From assembly GCA_033807695.1 (NCBI GenBank), contig CM066309.1, positions 1,426,001 through 1,490,000 on the forward strand: a stretch of 64,000 bases of DNA, in the 5' to 3' direction. Position numbers and translations under genes: made by a program. Within the stretch, counting starts at the first letter, position 1. Each line of letters opens with the position of its first letter. Positions 60,762-64,000 of this stretch are shown here, one piece after another. The DNA is from Daedaleopsis sinensis. Taxonomy: Eukaryota; Basidiomycota; Agaricomycetes; Polyporales; Polyporaceae. Below the pieces are notes generated by a model. The model made no database searches. It was not told where the DNA came from and saw only the letters and a program-made list of their open reading frames with translations.

Positions 60762-62672
60762 TCACTGCGTGAAGCCCGTGATACCCGAGTAGTTGATCGT
60801 GCCCGCAGACCCGCCCGTCACCTTTAACGCGGACCAGTCCCAAGTACCTGAACCCGATAGTCAGAGCGGCCCCTCAGCTCGGATACACGGTAGTGGACAT
60901 ACCGCTGCATGCGCCAGAACCGCAGTTGACGGCGACACGCTTCGCGCCGCTGGCCACGGCGATCGTGTTGCTGCTTCCGACGAAGTTGACTCCCTGTTCA
61001 AGCACGATGGTTAAGACGATGGACTTTCCCCCAGCTAGCTTGTGGGGGAGGCGTACCGAAAGCTTAACTCCGGTTCCGGGGGTACCAAGGGTGCTGGGGT
61101 AGCTCTGATTCATTAAGGCGAAGGGTCAGACAACTGCAAAACGGAGCCTAGGACACCCCGACGGGGGAACTGACCTGGTCAATAATCACACCGAACCTGC
61201 GCATACCCGTTCCGGTGTTGCCAGAGTATGTGATGTTAGACACAGTGGAGCCCGATGCAGCTGACTTGGTCTTGATGCGCAGGGCTTGGTCACTAAACGA
61301 ATGTCGTCGGTCAGTTGTGTCGCGTGTGTAGCAACCGCTCCAGGAGCACGTACTTATCCGTGATAACGTTATCCTTGATAGTGATGCCAGTGACCGTGAC
61401 ATCAGAGTCAATAGAGCCCTGGAGGCACAAAAGCGATGAGGTCCGCGAATAAACTAGCGCAGAGGCTGGCAAAGCTCCAAGTGGTACAACGTACGACAGA
61501 GATGCCGTGACCGCCAATGCAGGTATTGCGCTGGAAGACGATGTTGCTTCCCTTGTTGATCGCCAGGCAGTCGTCCTGGTTGTGGATGGTGCTAATAAGC
61601 AGTAACTATGAGCGCGCGACATGATCGCGGGGCTAACGAAGTGCATACCTGTCCTGGATGATAAGGTTGGTGGTGCTGCAGTCGAAACCGTCGGTGTTAT
61701 GGCCTGCCGGGTCCCCATCACTCTTAGAGTTCGGCTGGTCGCCCTCCGCTGAGGGAAAAGGCACGACAGGGTAAACTCTTTGAAACGGTGCATAAAAACG
61801 TCTGGATCATTGCACCCACAGTTGTCAATCGTCAGGCTGGACATCGTCAGCTGCGCCGGGTTGCTGACGCTGTACGTGCGCGCCGGCGAGTTCTTGACCT
61901 TCACATTCTGTTCTCGCGGCTATGTCAGCATGCATACCACTGGAGGGGTATATAAGGTATACGCACTGTGTAAGTGCCAGAGATCTTGATCCTGCAAGTG
62001 GACTGATCAGCTGCGCGGGTTCACTAGAAAAGCGGAGAGCGTACTTCATCATGGGAGCCGGCTTCGTGACACCTCCATTCCCACCCTGACCATCCTGTTG
62101 TGTTCCTTATCAGACGTCGTGTTCAAGGCAAGTCGTAAATCGGATGAACGAACCCAGTAAGACGGTCCGTTACCGTCAAAGGTGTGACCGTTCCCGTTGA
62201 CTACATGAGCGGGTCAAGATGATAAGCCGACGATCAGGGGGAGTCAGACGAGGACACCTACAGGTGATCGATTTGCCGCTATAATGGTAACCGTGAGCAT
62301 TCTGTAGACGTATACTGGATGCAGACGTACGCGACTTGGAACAATGGTCCATCCCAGTTCTTAACAGCGAACGTGACGTCGCCCTCTGAAAAGCGCACCG
62401 AGCGCGTTCCAAGTCAGTCGACAAAGTTATGCGACCCCGTGGGGGCAACGGTACGTACGCATGTTCACGGTCGCCCCGTCTGCCAACTTGAGGTCGAACG
62501 TCTCGCCGGCGGGGACGGTGAACGAGTTGATGTTCACCGTCGTGCACTTGACCGCCGCGGCCACGTCGTCCAAGGACGAGATCGTGCCCGTGCAGTCGGA
62601 CGCGGCGGGCGCAGCGGTGACCATGAAGGGAATGAATGCGACGAGCGCGACAAGGCGGAGAAAGGCAGTCAT
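60762..62672 (-). CDS. GH28 endopolygalacturonase, secreted
   Basis: The enzyme hydrolyses alpha-1,4-galacturonan in pectin outside the cell. The start at 62672 gives a signal peptide ([20 protein letters not shown]) followed by [20 protein letters not shown]. The GH28 motifs are all visible: NTDGFDCS (about 61690), [14 protein letters not shown] (about 61560), GGHGISVGS (about 61500) and the RIK in [12 protein letters not shown] (about 61270). These carry the catalytic aspartates, the His and the substrate-binding Arg-Lys. The protein ends [10 protein letters not shown] with the stop at 60762-60764. About nine short introns are present. A TATATAAAA box lies about 90 nt upstream. The motif set favours endo- over exo-type enzymes. 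Confidence 0.92.
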
Positions 62673-64000
62673 TGTGTACTGTGGATAGCCGGTGAGTGAC
62701 TCTGCAATGTCGGAGGTGAGGGGCACCTTAGAGAGTAGATTAGTGTCGACCGCAGAGGCTTTTATATACGCGACGGCTGCGTGTCATAGGAACGACCCGC
62801 CCGGCAGGTAGCTCCCGTCGGATAAACGTAGGTTTACGGCTGAGAGGAGACTTCGGGAACGTCGGTGCACGCGTCCCATCATGAGGTGTGGAATGGTCCA
62901 TCATGAAGGTCAGTTGAGATGCGTGGGTGTGAGGAAAGCCGGCGAATACGCCTCGGGAGAGGGTCAACACGACTTTCTCGTCTCTCTGAATGCAAATGTC
63001 AATGGCACTCGAACCTACGAACATGCCAAAGGTCTTGTTGTCGCAGAAAGTCTCTATACAACGGTCTATGTCAGTTCAGAGTGCATACCAATGTCAGTAG
63101 CGGTGTCCAACACTACCAATCACGAGTCAAGCACCACCGATCAGCGACCCGGAGAACCTGGGCCCGGGGGACTCTGTCGTACATTGTGAGAGCTAGCGAT
63201 CACCAAGACATAACGCGTTGCGCTAGAAGCACTAGTTAAACATCAAGTATCACACAGTCACCTTGCGCGAAGCTGGATCATGTGGGTGACGGTTGCAACG
63301 GGACCGCAGGCCCGCTTGCGTTGCAACAAATCCAATCAGCCCCGAAGGAGCAGAAGAAGTCACCAAGGAGTCGGATACTCACCATTATGTTCGCCAGATG
63401 CTCGCAGATCCGTATCCTCCGCCCTTGTACTCGTGATCCCACGAAGTATTGGCGACCTAGTGAGTATCCGGTAGTACATACCTCGGATTTGGTGGGCGTC
63501 ATGGTCTCGGTGTCCCAAGCAACGTTTAATAGCGCTGAAGGAGGGGTTACCTTGCATGCCTGGAGGGACTGCAATGTACGACACCTGCCCGATACAGCAA
63601 GCACGACTGTTGTTGTGAAAGAAGAGAACGAATGTAGCTCGGGGGAAGTCACCGGAAGCAACCGCCGGATGAGCGGTCCGCGCCGGCCCGGTAGGAAACT
63701 CAGAGCAGCACGATGGCCGCTTCAGTATCTTGAGAACAGTAGTGGAGAGGGCCGTAATTTTCCCCATAGGTCTGTGTTTCAGCTTTCAGGCCTCAAGAAA
63801 AAACCCATGACTCCTTGGACCGGAGAATCGACCGCGGCAATCGAGGACAATACAAGAGCTTTCCTTCCAGAAACAGGCAGCGACCCGCTGGTTGCAATTC
63901 GACAAGTGTTCAGCATAGATACACTGGGGTATCATCAAGCACGCTTTACACAATGCCTACAAGAATGTGTATCGTAAGTAATTTAGACGAGTCACAAGAC
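62673..64000. other. Right-hand end of window, no firm gene
   Basis: The first 100 nt hold the polygalacturonase promoter. Beyond about 62880 several open frames overlap on both strands: 62881-63189 (+), 63282-63977 (+, 231 codons, GTG start) and 63360-63767 (-). The minus frame can be spliced (GTAACC donor to ACTCACTAG acceptor) into a frame ending in a GTGAGT donor. None shows a signal peptide or domain, so I annotate none. Confidence 0.4.
62761..62770 (-). promoter_or_regulatory. TATA box of the polygalacturonase gene
   Basis: The minus strand reads CGTATATAAA about 90 nt upstream of the ATG at 62672. Confidence 0.6.

Overview
The window looks like gene-dense nuclear DNA of a filamentous basidiomycete. 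A wood-decay polypore-type agaricomycete is my inference from the gene families (DUF6533 membrane protein, F-box genes, sedolisin, endopolygalacturonase, fungal MLKL-like gene); no sequence search was possible. Nearly every gene is split by many short GT-AG introns, mostly 45-75 nt, and exon-intron models were rebuilt by hand from frame continuity and splice motifs. Where every junction was checked this is stated. No rRNA, tRNA, CRISPR array or intact transposon was recognised.

Layout, left to right. SAM50 (mitochondrial outer-membrane beta-barrel assembly, +), an OPT oligopeptide transporter (+), a class I histone deacetylase (-), an F-box protein (+), a tiny secreted Lys-Arg peptide precursor (-, 11.5-11.7 kb), a sparse 2-kb gap, and a DUF6533 multi-pass membrane protein (+). 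From 15.7 to 23.3 kb lies a tandem segmental duplication of about 3.75 kb, each unit carrying one MFS drug-transporter-like gene (-). A third, more diverged MFS paralogue follows on the + strand (24.6-27.2 kb). At 27.7-27.9 kb (-) sits a signal-peptide ORF followed by 33-nt tandem repeats encoding Lys-Arg-delimited peptides, interrupted by one in-frame TAG that may be an intron acceptor. Then come a sedolisin protease (-), an MLKL-N-terminal-domain/kinase-like gene with an apparent frameshift (+), an ABCC transporter (+), a second F-box gene (+), an alkaline phosphatase (+), TORC2 subunit Sin1/Avo1 (-), a Su(z)12-type VEFS-box PRC2 subunit (+), a mitochondrial-type J-domain protein (-), ribosomal protein eL8 (+), a short conserved-looking unknown protein (+) and a GH28 endopolygalacturonase (-). 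The last 1.3 kb holds only doubtful ORFs.

The genes do not form one pathway. The left and right thirds are housekeeping and signalling genes (SAM50, HDAC, Sin1, Su(z)12, J-protein, eL8) with short divergent or convergent spacing. The middle third (11-36 kb) is more accessory: duplicated transporters, secreted protease, secreted peptide precursors, a cell-death-type four-helix-bundle gene and large gaps. The most novel signals are the two small alpha-factor-like precursors (both with Lys-Arg followed by Asp/Glu-Pro) and a 289-nt stretch of complete identity inside the diverged MFS duplication, which suggests recent gene conversion.
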